A stretch of 64,000 bases of DNA from positions 3,410,001 to 3,474,000 of the forward strand of contig JABYQN010000001.1 of assembly GCA_022606135.1 (NCBI GenBank), given 5' to 3'. How positions within the stretch are numbered: the first letter of the stretch is position 1; each line of letters starts with the position of its first letter. The translations under genes were made by a program, and so were the position numbers. This document shows, one piece after another, positions 1 to 12,586 of this stretch. This DNA is from Fomes fomentarius (lineage: Eukaryota > Basidiomycota > Agaricomycetes > Polyporales > Polyporaceae). The notes under the pieces are model-generated. The model saw nothing but the letters and a program-made list of their open reading frames with translations, was not told the origin of the DNA and did not search any database.

Positions 1-2054
1 GAAGGAGTACTTCGCAAAGGTGAGTAACGCTCCTTATATATCACCAGATTGCTGACAATGAATGAACGAATAGGGGACAAGATTGCCTCATGTCATACCC
101 GGAAAAAGTACGAAGTGACCGAATTGGGCATCATGCACCCAGAGGAGGAATCGACCGACTGTTTGCGACCTGGCCAGGTTGGCTTCGTGGCGTGCAGTAT
201 GAAAGAGTCCGCGGAAGGTAGGAAATAGCTATCATGTATCACTGCCGGATTGACATGTCACATCGTCAGCTCATATCGGCGATACGTTCTATCGGCTCGG
301 CCAACCGGTGGATCCTATGGCTGGGTTCAAGCCAGCCAAAGCCATGGTCAGTCCGTGCACCCTCTGTATATGGAAATATTGCAGCACAGCCGCTGAACCT
401 TTTGGAAGGTTTACGCAGGCATATACCCGGTTGATAGTAACGACTTCCTGAAGCTTGAAGAGTCCATAAAAAGAGTGAGTTTGCGGAGCTTTTTCTCTTA
501 CCATCGTCGCTGATTCTCAGCCATTGTCCGATGTCAGCTTAGTCTAACGGACCGCAGCGTCGAGGTGACACGTGAAACATCCTCTGCACTGGGACAGGGC
601 TGCAGACTCGGATTTCTTGGGACGCTACACATGGATGTCTTCCGGCAGCGTCTCGAAGACGAGTACGATGCCAGTGTGATTATTACGGCCCCCACTGTGC
701 CTTACCAGAGTGAGTGCACCCTGTCTTTGGTCTGAACGTCATGCTGATTATAGCAATGTGGTATTCGGCCACTCTGTGTCGAGTAGTCGTCCGCAGGAAT
801 GGGTCCACAGCGCTTGTGAGTAATCCCACCGACTTCCCAGATCCCGTCGACTTGGCGAGCGGCGGCCGCATCAAGGAGGTCCTCGAACCCATTGTCAAGG
901 CCTCGATCATCGTCCCGGAGAGTGCGTGCTACATCCCATACATTTCAAAGTTTGATCGAGCACCGAACTGACTTCTCACCTTTACTTCGCGTGCGCGTTT
1001 TCCCGGACGTTCCTCTTTCTCTCCTTCGCATTTCACACCCGCTTTGTCTCGTGGCACCAACCCGACATTCACGTCCGCGTATCCCGGGTTTGATTTGATG
1101 CGAGCAGGGTACTTCAGCGCCATGATGGACTTGTGCTTTGAGCACCGGGGGACGGACCTCGACTGGCACCCCATGGACGTGAACGCGAGTGGGGACGCGG
1201 AGTCGAGCCGGGTACTCATGACCGTGAACTTGCCCCTAGCCGAGATTGTGACGGGCTTCTTCGACAAGCTCAAGAGCCGTAGCTCGGGCTTTGCCAGCTT
1301 CGAGTGCGTGTTTTCCGTTCCCGTGGGGCTCCTAGGGGCATGACGACGTGCTGACGTCCGCATTCATTTCGGTCTATGTTGCCCTTTCGCCCCTTGCACC
1401 TGCGGCTGTGATTGTGATTACGCTCGTGCTGCCGGGCTGCGTGGCGTGTAGTTATGAGGACGCGGGCTACATGAAGAGCGACCTGCGCAAGGTGCGTCGA
1501 GTAATCATTGTTCTTCGGGAATGCAAAGCAGCTGAAAACCGCCGCGTGTGATTGAAGATGACGTTCTTGCTGAATTCAAGACCGGTCGACGCCCTCGCGC
1601 TGATCGTGCATGAGAGCAATGTCGTAGAGACGGGCCGCTACTGGGTCGAGAAACTCTGTACGTGATTCCCTTCCTGTCCTTTGAGCCGTCCGATTGTCGC
1701 TTACATGGCCTCACCCCTCTCTTACCCGGTGATAGTTAAGATTATTCCGCGACAGCTGTTCGAGGTGCCTATCCAAGCCGCGGTCGGCAACACCATCATC
1801 GCGCGGAGGACGCTGTCGGCTCTGCGCGCGGACGTCACCGCGGGACTCTACGGAGGTCGGTCACTACCTTTCACGCTGCGGAGATGAGAAACATGTGTTG
1901 ACAGTTGGCTTGTTGACCGTGCGTGGAATCAGGGCATTACGAGCGCAAGCTCAAGCACCTGAACAACCAAAAGGAGTCGAAGCGCAAGATGAAGCGCGTG
2001 GGGCGCATCGACCTTCCCCAAGAGGCGTTTTTCGATCTACTGAGCTCGAAGTGA
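1..2054 (+). CDS. GUF1: Translation factor GUF1 (mitochondrial EF4/LepA), 3' part
   Basis: GUF1 is the mitochondrial form of LepA/EF4, a ribosome-bound GTPase that helps mitochondrial translation under stress. The 5' part, with the GTPase domain, lies before the window. Eleven exons keep one frame: 1-19, 74-217, 270-346, 409-474, 538-709, 787-921, 1108-1303, 1452-1491, 1558-1657, 1736-1855, 1933-2054. Recognised LepA segments include [17 protein letters not shown], the strongly conserved [39 protein letters not shown], and the C-terminal part with [13 protein letters not shown] and [10 protein letters not shown]. The protein ends in [15 protein letters not shown], the usual LepA C-terminus. 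Intron 710-786 is the least certain, because a shorter intron ending near 753 is also open but would insert residues that do not resemble LepA. No frameshift was seen, so the gene looks functional. Confidence 0.93.
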
Positions 2055-4495
2055 TAGTCTCAGTCGTCGAACACGAGCACCCGTCCTAGGAGAAGCGTGG
2101 TCATCGACCGTCTAGTTGCAGAATCAACGAAGTCGAGAGGTGTGCCCGAGCGGGGTACTCTCACTCCCAGCAACTATCGTGATTCCTTCCTGATCCCGAC
2201 CCTATGGCAAGCTCGGAGATCGTGCTCATGCAATCATGGGCTCAGAACGTTGGAGCTTACGTGACAGCTGAGGGAATCTCCAAAATTTTCGCACTCCGGG
2301 GAACAGACCGCAGCTGCCGCGCGCGTTCGCCGTTATCGTACTCTGTTGCATATAGAACTGAACTTTCCGCTGCCAGGTGTGGTGGTCTGCGCCTGCGCCC
2401 TAGTGCCATGGAGGCGGGAAGTCCCACACGCCTCGATACCTATGTCGACGGTCGCGCTATAAATGTCAAACTGTCGCCAAGATTGCAGTACTTGATACGT
2501 GGTGTGACGACGCGATAGGCGGGCGGCTCGCATTCAATCGCACTCTTTCCTTCACGGGACCAACCCCGGCATATCAACCGTGTCCTCCATGTCGTATGAG
2601 TAAGCGAGCTTGAAATAGCCACAAGGCGCGTATCAATAGCTGCAGATGCAGGCGCAGACTTTAACTTGGATGATGAGATCGTTATTGTCACATAGGACGG
2701 TTGCATGCAAGGCGTGTTCGGAGGTGCTGAGCTTGTTATTCATGTCAGCATTTCAGCGTTCAGCAGATGTGCACACCCGGCGTCCTCGAGCTCGCGGGCT
2801 GTACTATGGGTTCGTCTGTAACTTGAAGTGTCACTATCTGTCGACGCCGGCCACCAATGTCCGTGGTATACACCTGTAACTCGGTGCTGGACGGTTCGCA
2901 CCGCCAACACCAGAGCGCTTTACCTACAATGAAACCTCGCCGGACGCAAAGAACTCTCGCGCGTAAGTAAGTCCATAACGATATTCACATGCTACGACGA
3001 TGCCTATGGGGCGCGGAGTACATAGTGCCCTGCGCATTCACAAAATCACAAAATCAGATCTCAGCAAGTGTATGACAGTGATGATCAATGTCATGGCTTT
3101 CCCCAAATCCTCGCCTCCGGGTTCGTTCGAACACTCGGTGCTTGACTTGACAGCGGCACTGGCAGCTGGTGACGTTGACAAGAATGTCCGCAATCTGACC
3201 CTGGAAATCCTCTGCGCTGTGACGGTCCCGGGCAGAGCCTTCCGCAGTGCTACGCACGTCGCACATTAATATTGTAGATCTTCAGCGCAGCGCTACCAGC
3301 GTTGTGGTTTGCGAGTGTGGTTCGTACTTGCTGGTTTCCCCTGCAAAGGACGTCGGCGATGGGCTTGACAATTGATGAACTGACCAGATGCAGAGAAAGT
3401 GAGAGTGTAAGTAGTGATAGACGGGGATGTCGGGGTCGGATAGCCAGGGAGTGTGATGCAGAGGTTTGTTCCGTGACTGACGCCATGTGTTCCGTTCATT
3501 CAGCACCATCGTGCTGTGCCCCATGTCCCGGGCAGGATGTGAGACTCTATGCGAGAGCGCTCTTTTGGTACGTACGAACTTGTAACTCATCTCCAACAAG
3601 GTTCAAGATCAAGACCAATTCCTGAGCCTCGAGGTGTGGAGGGGTGAGCGCTTGGGACGGGACGTGTATCATACATGATCAAGGAGGAGTGCGAAAAATG
3701 TGTGTTGATGGTAACTGCTGTATATGGGTTTCTGTCTTCGCAAGGGGAACATGGCTGTACTGAGGTGTATTGGTCGGAGCTGTGTACGAGGCCTAAGACA
3801 CGACTCAAAGTCGCTGGTGGATGACGTCCTGCGCAATGAGGATATATGGCTAAATAGCCTCAGGGGGACGAGGCCGTTCAATTGATGCATCCTTGTCGGC
3901 CTGGTGATTCCTGATTCCGAAGGAATACTCGGTGGCAACCGAGGAGATTTGCCTGCCGAGAATGGCGACGCTGCTAAAATCATTACATAAGTCAAGAGCA
4001 AGGCAGAAAACGCTCATCGATGATCGAGGCATGTCCAGTCTATTGAACAAAGTCTCCGCCTCCGCGTCCTCGAGAGAGAAATGGCGCGGTTACGAAAAGG
4101 GGGAAGCTGTGTATATCAACTGATGATGATTGGGGTCTGTCCTGTGGCTGATGCAGTTTGGGCTGAGGGCGTCGAAAGGAGCAGGCGTCTGGCCAATCAC
4201 AACCGCATCCTGTCTGTCGGGACGACCCAAATCGATATGGAAGGCTTGGTTGCCACGACGACATCACGCCCCCGGGCCTCATAAGAAGAGAGGACGGCCA
4301 ATCGTCCCCATCTCCCTTCCCCCTTGTCGAGCTAGTCCTCTTTGCTACCAGCACACCACGAGCAGGGTATGTCCTCCCCTCCATCGTCGACCATGCAAAA
4401 CAACTTACGATCTGTTCACAGTCTCGAGTCGGTCACTTCGTCTTCGCTAACTTCTGAACTTTGCACTCGCTCCTTACTTCCCACTCAAGTTCAAG
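2055..4495. other. Intergenic, no supported gene
   Basis: Short ORFs on both strands overlap one another and lack splice-consistent neighbours or recognisable motifs. An open stretch on + at 3000-3269 reads like possible coding sequence (about 89 codons), but no family is recognisable. The last few hundred bases probably hold the promoter of the cupredoxin gene. Confidence 0.5.
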
Positions 4496-5343
4496 ATGCG
4501 TTTCTCCACTGTTGCCGCCGCTCTCCTGCCCGTTGGTGTTGCATTCGCCCAGACTACCCACGTCGTCAAGGTCGGAGGAGGGGGCAACCTCGCCTACGAC
4601 CCCCCATCGTATGTTCCTCCTCTTTCACACTCAGCTACCCCCGCTTATCTCTGCTTCACCCAGACTGACCGAAGTCAAGGACGGCGATGTGGTCCAATTC
4701 CAGTTCTTGGACAAGAACCACACCGTCACCCAGTCCACATTCGCCAACCCCTGTTCAAACATCACCGACGCCACTGGCGTCGTCACCGGTGTCGACTCTG
4801 GCTACCAGGCCGTTGCCGCTGATGCCGCCCAGTTCCCCGTCTGGCAGATCACGGTCAACAACGCGTCCGCTCCGCTCTGGTTCTACTGCCGTCAGGCAAA
4901 GTGCGTGTCCACATTCATTTTTCGCATCCCAACTTTGCCGCAGTGTGTGTCCGATCGAGTAGCTGACCGCGGTCGATCCTTTCGTCAGGCACTGCCAGGC
5001 CGGCATGGTCTTCGCTGTGAACCCGACTGCGGATAAGAGCTTTGACGCCTTCAAGGCCGCTGCCGCTCTGTCGACCTCCGTCAATGGATCACCCAACGGC
5101 AACACTGCTGCTGCCGGTACCAACACCACCTCAACGGGCACTGGCTCAACGGGCACCACTCCTGCCAGCGGCACCCCCGCTGGCGGTGCCGTCGGTACCG
5201 ACTCTGCTGGTGCTGCTACTCCCAGCGCTTCCGGCACGGGCGCCGACGCCGGCGCGAACGGGAACGGTGCTGGCTCTGTCCGCGTTGGTGCTGCAGCATC
5301 GCTCGTGACCCTCGTCGGTCTCTCGCTCGGCCTCCTCCTCTAA
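4496..5343 (+). CDS. Secreted cupredoxin-domain protein with GPI-anchor signal
   Basis: Three exons (4496-4608, 4664-4900, 4989-5343) encode 234 residues. A signal peptide (MRFSTVAAALLPVGVAFA) leads into a plastocyanin-like domain, about residues 20-135. The full set of type 1 copper ligands is visible: His57 in DKNHTVT and Cys113, His118 and Met123 in YCRQAKHCQAGM, spaced C-x4-H-x4-M. A Ser/Thr/Ala/Gly-rich linker then ends in a hydrophobic tail (VGAAASLVTLVGLSLGLLL) preceded by small residues, a typical GPI attachment signal. N-glycosylation sites NHT, NIT and NAS occur. The protein should sit on the outer plasma membrane or wall and bind copper. Fungal members of this group are often labelled extracellular serine-rich proteins and their substrate is not known. 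Frame and phase agree across both introns. Confidence 0.88.
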
Positions 5344-7675
5344 GCTCCTTGCGTAGCCTAGCCGGACCTGCCTGTGCAGGTGGATTGGGCTAGCCGAGCC
5401 GGGCTGATGGGTTGTCGTTGAGCGGGGTGTTGTATATAGTCTGGGCGTACTTGCGGTTCCGTTCTCTCTTGGGGTATAGGACACTTTCACGACGCACGGC
5501 CAACGCACACGCATTGTTCTCCATAGTTAGCTTTTGCCCCCAGCGCGACGCGCGGGGCATGGACGTTTATCCCTGAAGTCACCTACTGTCATGATGTGCC
5601 GCTGGTAGTCAGCTCAATTAAAGAGATTGGCTCGCACACCTTACGTTTTTTTTTACATTGCGCGAGGGGGAGTTGGCGACTTCGAAGTTTCAAGCGAGCT
5701 GACCGGGTGCAGATTCTGACAAAATATGCGTGGACGTGGTGCGGTTTCCATGCATCCTTCGCGACCAACTCAACATTGCACACATCAACGACACGTTCAA
5801 CTCGGACTTGTTCCCAACTCCCTCATGATGGCGATGTCATCACAGATCCCACAGAAACCGAGCTGCCCGACAATCGTCGACAAAGCCTCCGCGCGCAGTT
5901 TCTTCACCGTGGCCCTTAGCAATTGGTCGCCGTATACTAAGCACTTCTGTGCGGCCAGCATGCATGGAAATAATATTTGGGGTGGAGGCTGCACCGTTTC
6001 ACAAGGTGCACGGACGCCTATCGGGCTGGGCGTTCTCGGCGATGCTTGATGGATGGGTGGTGGTGCGGCGTGCCTTAGTAACAGGCTGTGAGCTCGGAGA
6101 GTTGTATGAGTGCGTACGCGTGGGTGCGGACGGAGGGACTAAGTGTGGGGAATTGGGGCGCTTTATTTAATTAAGGCTTGTGTCGCGCGTCATACAAACG
6201 GCTTCGTCGTAACTCGGGTTGTAAGTACGTCACGGTCGTAGGGTACGTGACGTCTATGGATATGAATGTGCGAATTGGGACGAGGACCAATACATGGATG
6301 AATGGACAGTCACTCAAGGCTGGAGAATCGAGATGGATAGACGGTGTCCCGGAGGGCAGTTGTATGGGAGATGAGGAGACTTCATAGGCGATCACCATTC
6401 ACCAATCATGCATGTATCTCGACCAGTCTCATGATCAGTCTCTGGCAATGGACTGAGGAGCCCGGTCGAGTCGCCACTTGTGCAGCATGGACCACGGTGG
6501 ATGCGACGGCGTCCGGGGCTTCCGGTCCCATCTCGTTACATGATTGGGCTACGTATGGACGCATAGAGCGTCCATGATGTCAGCGAGACGGCGCCGATAT
6601 ATCATATGTCCACCGTTATATGTCCGCGATACACACCTGTACGAAACAGACCTTGGATTCAGGGAGCTGAGGGGCGATCCTCCGAGTACTGGGCCTCGGG
6701 ATGCGCCGCTTCGCCGTGGCGACTGTATCGTAGCGAAACGCAGTACTGCGGGTTTGATCAGAGGTATGGTCCTGACCATAATTCTTCGGGGGAGTGTGTG
6801 GCTGCGCGTGCATGGTGTCATCCGTGCAGCCGGTGTCCCGATCGTCGTGGCCTGCTGCGCGTTCGCGCTTGCTATGAAGACCAATAGAAGGGATGAGCAT
6901 CGAATGGTGTGCATCGTGTCGATTGGAATGTGCGTACTTGACAACGAGACTCGCAACATCGACATCGACGTCTGCGCAAGGCTCGTTCGCGTCCGACGCG
7001 ATGATCTGTGGCGAGCGATAGCATAAGAAGCGAGAGCCTGCCTGAACAAAGCCGAATAAGAGATCACATGCCTCTGAACGAACAGCAACGGTTGCAGGGA
7101 ACGCATTCTGGTTGTAGAGGTCCATCTACTCTGGAGATACGTACATCAGCAGTAAAGGGGCAGTATCGCCGGATCTGTGGTGGATGTGTCGCCCGAACCC
7201 CTCAACGGCGAACGCGACGAAATAGCCAGCCTCGAGGCGTCAGCTTCCGCGGAAGTGTCCTCAGGTGCTGCTTAAGAGCGAATTCTCGTGCAGCTCAGCG
7301 TCTTCTAGCCTCGGAGGTGTACGAAGTAGCCCGATCGCGATCCGAAGCACAACCCCCATATCTCGCGCAGGCCAGTAATAGCCCACACAAGCAATGACGG
7401 ACATCGTGTGATGTACGTCTGTGAGATGGCCTTCGTATTTGTGCAAAAGCGTACATGTAGGCTATGTGCCGGGCTTGCGACTCAAGATCTTGTATTTGCG
7501 AGCTCGACACCGTACGTTACATCGAACGACCGGTGCTAACTTGAAGGACACTACGATGAGTAGGAGATAGTAGACTCAGGAATATCATCACTACTCACTC
7601 AACGGTTGTTAGAGCGAGACTATGTTAGGCGCCTGAGGCGACAACAAAACAACATTCATTCGCGGTATTAGAAGA
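5344..7675. other. Intergenic, no supported gene
   Basis: Several long ORFs overlap on opposite strands around 6540-7130, including one on - with an internal signal-peptide-like run. None has a recognisable domain or a matching splice pattern. A T9 run at about 5645 and scattered A/T-rich tracts fit non-coding DNA. Confidence 0.5.
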
Positions 7676-8713
7676 CTACGAGGTATGGATGGCGGGATGG
7701 ATGGTAGGGATTATGCGGAACCCACCCCGGACTTGGCTCTGGACGCGTCGCTCCCAAGCGACCAGGTTCACGCGCCGGGTCACTTCGAAGCGCAATGTTT
7801 GTTCCTTCGAGTGGAGAATGCAGTGGAGATATGCGAAAACGAGCGCATCCAGTGCTGTCGGTGACCTAGGCGGATCATGAATACAGTTTTGGAGGTACGA
7901 GAGCGAAAGCACTTACGATGAGCCGAGGAACCATTTGTCTGTTCCAAGTTGTTCTGACAAGGAAGCTATGGCGTCCTTGTACTGTTGCTCGACGGCGTCC
8001 ACGTTTACGTGTGCCCCGTACGGAGGGAGTATTGAGCTAATGCCAAAGAGCGGGGCAGGAGGGTGAGGGAGGACAGCGTCCAACGAGTGGGCCTTATGCT
8101 GGTAGGGCGACAGCAGGTTAAGAAGCGAGAACGAAGATGGCTGACCCAGTAGCTGATCCGTAGCAACTTGAACGTGAATGACGGGGACACCATCCAGGTC
8201 TGTGGAAGCACGTACCAGAGCAGCATGAACGTTTCCTTCCAAGAGCGCAACCCACGCACGACTCTCGTCGCGCGCAGCCTCGTCTACATAGCCCTCGAGC
8301 TCATCCAGAGCACCGACTTGTCCGTCCACCCACTCCGGGATGAGGTGCGCGGGTAGGAGCTCGCCCTCCCCATCTTCCTGCGCCTTGACCTGCTCCGACG
8401 CGCCTGGCAGGGTCTTCAGTGGCACATGCAAATTAGGCAGGCGGGCATCCAGTGCGCCGTCAACGGAGATGTCCCAGCGGACTGCGATGTCGGAGAGACC
8501 GCGAAGAGCAAGGTAAGCTTGCCATTTGAGACACTCGACGTCGCTGCTGAGGACGTCCGCGTCTGGGCTCCAGGGTGTGTGTATCCAAAGCGTAGGCGAA
8601 GTGACTGGGCTCGCTCTGTCTGGAGAGTCAATCTCTGGGTGTGTGTAGAGAGGGAAGAGGGAGAAGAAGCGGCGGAGGGGCGCGGGGAGTGAGATGGCCA
8701 GTGGACTCGCCAT
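7676..8713 (-). CDS. Metaxin/Sam35-like mitochondrial outer-membrane import protein
   Basis: Two exons on the minus strand (8713-7917 and 7865-7676) join in phase across a 51 nt intron and give 328 residues. The N-terminal part (LWIHTPWSPDADVLSSDVE followed by CLKWQAYLALRG) resembles the metaxin/Tom37 N-terminal thioredoxin-like fold, in which a W-x-P-x-x-D-x-x-C-L pattern is usual. A helical GST-C-like part includes ESRAWVALLEGNVHAAL. Exon 2 supplies SPTALDALVFAYLHCIL, the counterpart of the metaxin P-T-x-L-D-A-x-V-F motif. Metaxins and Sam35/Sam37 belong to the SAM complex, which inserts beta-barrel proteins into the mitochondrial outer membrane. Which of Sam35 or Sam37 this is cannot be settled from the sequence alone. 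The start is the first Met of the open frame. Confidence 0.72.
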
Positions 8714-8873
8714 GTTTACTTCAAGTTCCTGCGTTGTACATGACGAGCGTCTCTACCCAGGTCTTTACTGCTCTTTGATGACGTGACGTAAGCCGTAGTA
8801 GTATACTCTCAGTTCATTCGTTCTAACGGTCGCAGAACAGCATCATCTCCGGGGCAGCAAATACTGCATCTTA

Positions 8874-10842
8874 ATGCCGCACGGAGGCACCCTGTTGCCA
8901 GGAGCAGCGGGGCCCGAAGTGGACTTGTTTGGCTTTCTACCCGATGATACCCACACTGTCGATTCATTCAAAATCCTCCAAACAAACCTTCACGAGGGCA
9001 TGAAGATTGTAAGGTGCGTTCAAGTTTCCTCGTCCGAGCTGATATCTGCGGATGGTGATAACTGATAGTCGCTGTTCGTAGCTCACACAATGTAGGTCAT
9101 GAACCATGGCCACCAGTCATCACCAAGAGGTAGACTGACTTATATCTCTTCACAGCTACGTGTGCTCGGAGGCGCACTTCATAAGCTCGTCATCGCCATG
9201 ATCCATGAGTGCAATGAACGTGTTCCTGTCAACAAGCTACCTGTAGAAGTGCTGGTACGCGTCTTCCACTACGTGCGCATGAATGGAGGTATCTACGGAT
9301 TTGACACCCTCTCGGGTAGACCTGACTACCGAAGTCTGGTCAGAGCGACCCACGTCTGCCATCGATGGAGAAAAATCGCGATCGACTGCCCACCGCTTTG
9401 GAACATCATTCTTACAAGAACCACGACTGCGTTCATCGACGTCCTCCTCGCACGGTCGGGCACTGTGCCCATCAGCGTCCATGTAGACTGCTGGATTGGA
9501 CACCGTCCTACGTTCTGTCGCTCCCTCTCACAAGTATCGTGTTCAAGACATGGTCATGAAGGCGTCTGAAGAACTCGAAGACGGCGGAGTACTTCCGCTT
9601 CTTGCCAATTCTCTGAATTTCCTGGAGCTACTGGCCTCACGTATAATCGCGGGGCCCAAATATCTCATGGAGACGAAAATGTTCGGCGATAAACGACCGT
9701 GCCTCAATGCGCTCGCCCTCGAGATTCAGTCAGCAGGAGTCGTCCCCACAGACCACTTCCCCGATCTCGCGCACTTACGCATTGCTGGAGGGGAGCTCAG
9801 TATTGTGAGACTCCTACGTCTCCTCGATAATATTCCTCGCCTAGAGACTTTGTACATTAAGACACAGCTTACAGTCGAAGTGGATGGCGATACGGGTGTT
9901 GAACTACCAACCGTCAATCTGAACTTCCTCCAGGCGCTCAGCTTTTCTTACCCTGGAGTGCAGGGAGCATCAACGTTCCTTGCCCATCTTGTCTTCCCAT
10001 CCTCAACCAACCTTCAGCTCCATGGGCTCTTGGTCTGCGACGATGCCGACATCCGGGCCCTGCAAATCCCATTACACGACAGTTCCTCCGTGCTCGAGGT
10101 CATCGCCGGCGAGAACCTCCATATCCGCGCACGAGGCGGTCAAGCCGGCGGCGCGCTCTGGCTGCATTTCAGGGCCCGGGGACCCTCCACACTCGCCATG
10201 CGCAACGATATCCTCCGCAAGCTGATGCCGACCCTAGGCGGAGTGACGACTCTCCGTGCGGCCGGGTTCCTGGTGAGCCACCCGTATGGCGTTTTCGGAC
10301 TGCTGAAGGAGATGATCTCACTGTTCGCCCCGCGCGCCTGGCTGCTCTCACCACGTTGGTGATGGCATCCCTGACGCGTCCACTCGGCAGTCCCCTTCCC
10401 GCTGTTACGTTGGAGAATAACGAAATGCCGGAGGTTGACCTCAGGGAGGCATTGGAGCTACTCTCACTCTCATCCCCCATGATGTTCTCTTCAGACAATG
10501 CTTCCGGCCCCCCTCCTCCTCTGCCCGCTCTCGAGACGCTCGCGTTCCAGCCGGGCGTCGAGATAGAGGAATTGTTCCACGAGGACCTGGCAAGCATTCC
10601 CTCTCCACGGGCCAGCCTTGGACATCCCTATCCGGACCCTCACCTTTAGCATTCAGGAGGACGGAGGAAGCACCGGGCTCGAAGTTCCGCACGAGGCATA
10701 CGAGACTGCGCAGGTCGAGACGGTGGAGGCCGTCAGCGATCTGCTGTGGAACATACGGAACGATGAGTTCTGGAAGGTGCACAACAAGTATTGGCTGCTA
10801 TACCTAGGGGCGGGTGATATGGGCTTCAGTCAATGGCTCTGA
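8874..10842 (+). pseudogene. F-box/LRR-like gene broken by three frame changes
   Basis: Exon 1 (8874-9008) joins in phase to 9156 across a GTAAGG-CACAG intron. The product starts with the helix that precedes the F-box in many agaricomycete F-box proteins, then an F-box: ERVPVNKLPVEVLVRVFHYV, with RATHVCHRWRKIAIDCPPLW further on. The frame then changes near 9490, again near 10330-10337, and again near 10600-10618. After each change the new frame continues in LRR-like coding sequence (for example DTVLRSVAPSHKYRVQDMV, then LAALTTLVMASL, then LDIPIRTLTFSIQ), ending at 10842. No GT-AG intron explains the changes. Neighbouring genes read without a break, so true decay is likelier than poor sequence, though sequencing errors are not excluded. 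F-box proteins are substrate adaptors of SCF ubiquitin ligases. Confidence 0.7.
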
Positions 10843-11071
10843 TTGTGCCTGTGGACCAGTGTGGTGCGTCTCAAGGGTGCATCTAATTGTGTGTTGACAT
10901 CGTAGTGCTTCTGAGGGGGTGAAATCCGACTATCAGCTTGTATCGAGTAGTGCTTGGAGCTTCGAGCCTGAGGTTTACTCGGGGATACCGTGGCGGGTTC
11001 GGGTATCTGGGGTTTGTACTTAAATTTCGAACCATTTGTGTAAGTATATATAGTACACATGAATCTGAGCC

Positions 11072-12586
11072 CTAGGTCTCGACATGAAGCCGTACTAAGA
11101 ATGTCTTGTTGCAGACAGGACAGCATAAATGTTTGCGGAGCTCTTCGACGAAGCACCTGAGGATTCGAAGGAACTTACACTGGAATGACTTGGACAATGG
11201 AAACTTGATCGCGACGCACCGCCGACAGAACAGGTGTCCGCAGATAGTCGTCACAGGCTCAACGCAGGGGTTCCGTGAGCACGATCTACAGTGCCAGGAG
11301 AGGGAGATGTTCTTTGGGGTTGCAGCATCCTATGATAAAGTCAGCGCATGTTGAGAGTACAGCGTGTCCTGCCGCACTTACACCGCGAGACCTCTCAGGA
11401 GATAGGCGGAAAGACTGCCGAGTACCAGAGGAGATATCCTCACTGTCGTCTTCGTCCCGGGTCGGAATGACATCGGACTGCGATATGGAGTGGGAGTCGG
11501 CCTGCTTCGAATGTAAAGATGGACTGTGATCCGCATATGTGTGACTGGTGCCGACTCGGAAAGAGTGTTTGAGCGGATCGATAGTAGATGCGTCAAACGA
11601 GTCAACCCCCTGTTGGGGTTGATGATCCGTCAACAGGTGTTCTGGAAACAGATATGTTGAGGTATCTCACCGGCGAATCTGGTGCACGCATACTCTGCAC
11701 AGGCGTACTCCGCCCTGACGTACTGGCGTTCACTGTTGATGGAGCGGAGACGGGGTGCGTCTCCTCCTCGTTCACACAGACCGCTCTGTGCTATGAACAG
11801 ACACGACGTGGGTGTGTGTAAGAAGCCTGCGAAAATGATGGCGTTGAGAGAACACGTACCCCAGCCCATGCTTCCGCAGTCTCGAAACCGAGCCTGCATG
11901 GGCGACACTTATGGTGTAAGACCGACTCCCAGTAGTGGACTACCATAGACAAACCGGAGGGCAAGCATACTTTGCACGAGTTACATCGAGCAGCAGTCCT
12001 GATATGCTGTGGACACAGTGTGAGAAGAGCGGGAACGATTCTGCAGACTAGTGATCGGTTACCTCAGCGACCTCAGAGGTGTCGGCAAAGCGTGCCAAGC
12101 AAAGGGGACATGTATTGCTGGTAGCAGAGCCAGTAAGGCATTCGCATTCCGAAGGTAGTCGTCCACATCGAGCACATGGTCTCACAGACTGCACGGGTTG
12201 ATGTTCCGTCTGACGATGCTGAGGACGCACGTCGTAAGACGTAGGCGAAGGATATTCGATTCGCTGATACGTACCGTTGCGAGTAGATCTGCAGTCCCGA
12301 AGAGCGCCTGGCACTCGGCACAGACGTACTTGACCGACTGACTTACAGAAGTGGTACTGGCGACGACCGGCGTGCCTGAGACTGCCTGCCATGTTGGGTC
12401 GGGGAATATAGACTTGTGCCCAGTCGCGACCACGTGTTGCTTCAACTCTTTGGCTTTGTGAAATGTCGCCGAGCATGTTGTACATGCAAAATCACAGCCA
12501 GTGTGTCCAACGGCTTTGCCGTGTTCACGAGCTTTCGCCTTGCTTTCAAATAAGCGCTGACATGTGCGGCAGCGAGCTGGTGACAT
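11072..12586 (-). CDS. Zinc-finger/RING protein, paralogue A
   Basis: Seven exons on the minus strand (12586-12275, 12188-12063, 12006-11860, 11790-11671, 11609-11382, 11329-11220, 11156-11072) give 375 residues in one frame. Exon 1 has two fingers, CRTC...H...H and CTTC...H...H, both spaced C-x2-C-x12-H-x5-H as in matrin/JAZ-type fingers, then a half finger CAEC. Exon 2 has CARC...CEC...CPLC. Exon 3 (49 codons) has CNSCKVC...HYWES...HHKCRPC. A Ser-rich linker follows, then a C-terminal C3HC4 RING: HCRSC, CGHLFC, CRRCF split by an intron, and CCPVC. The layout suggests an E3 ubiquitin ligase whose N-terminal fingers bind nucleic acid or protein. Two paralogues lie at 18696 and 20585. An in-frame upstream Met at 12727 would add 47 residues; 12586 was chosen because the fingers begin there. 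Confidence 0.8.

Noticed and set aside
6544..7125. Overlapping ORFs of 160-185 codons on both strands, one with a signal-peptide-like internal stretch
   Set aside because: They cover the same DNA on opposite strands, have no recognisable domain and no clear start context, and their composition is as expected from open frames in G/C-rich DNA.
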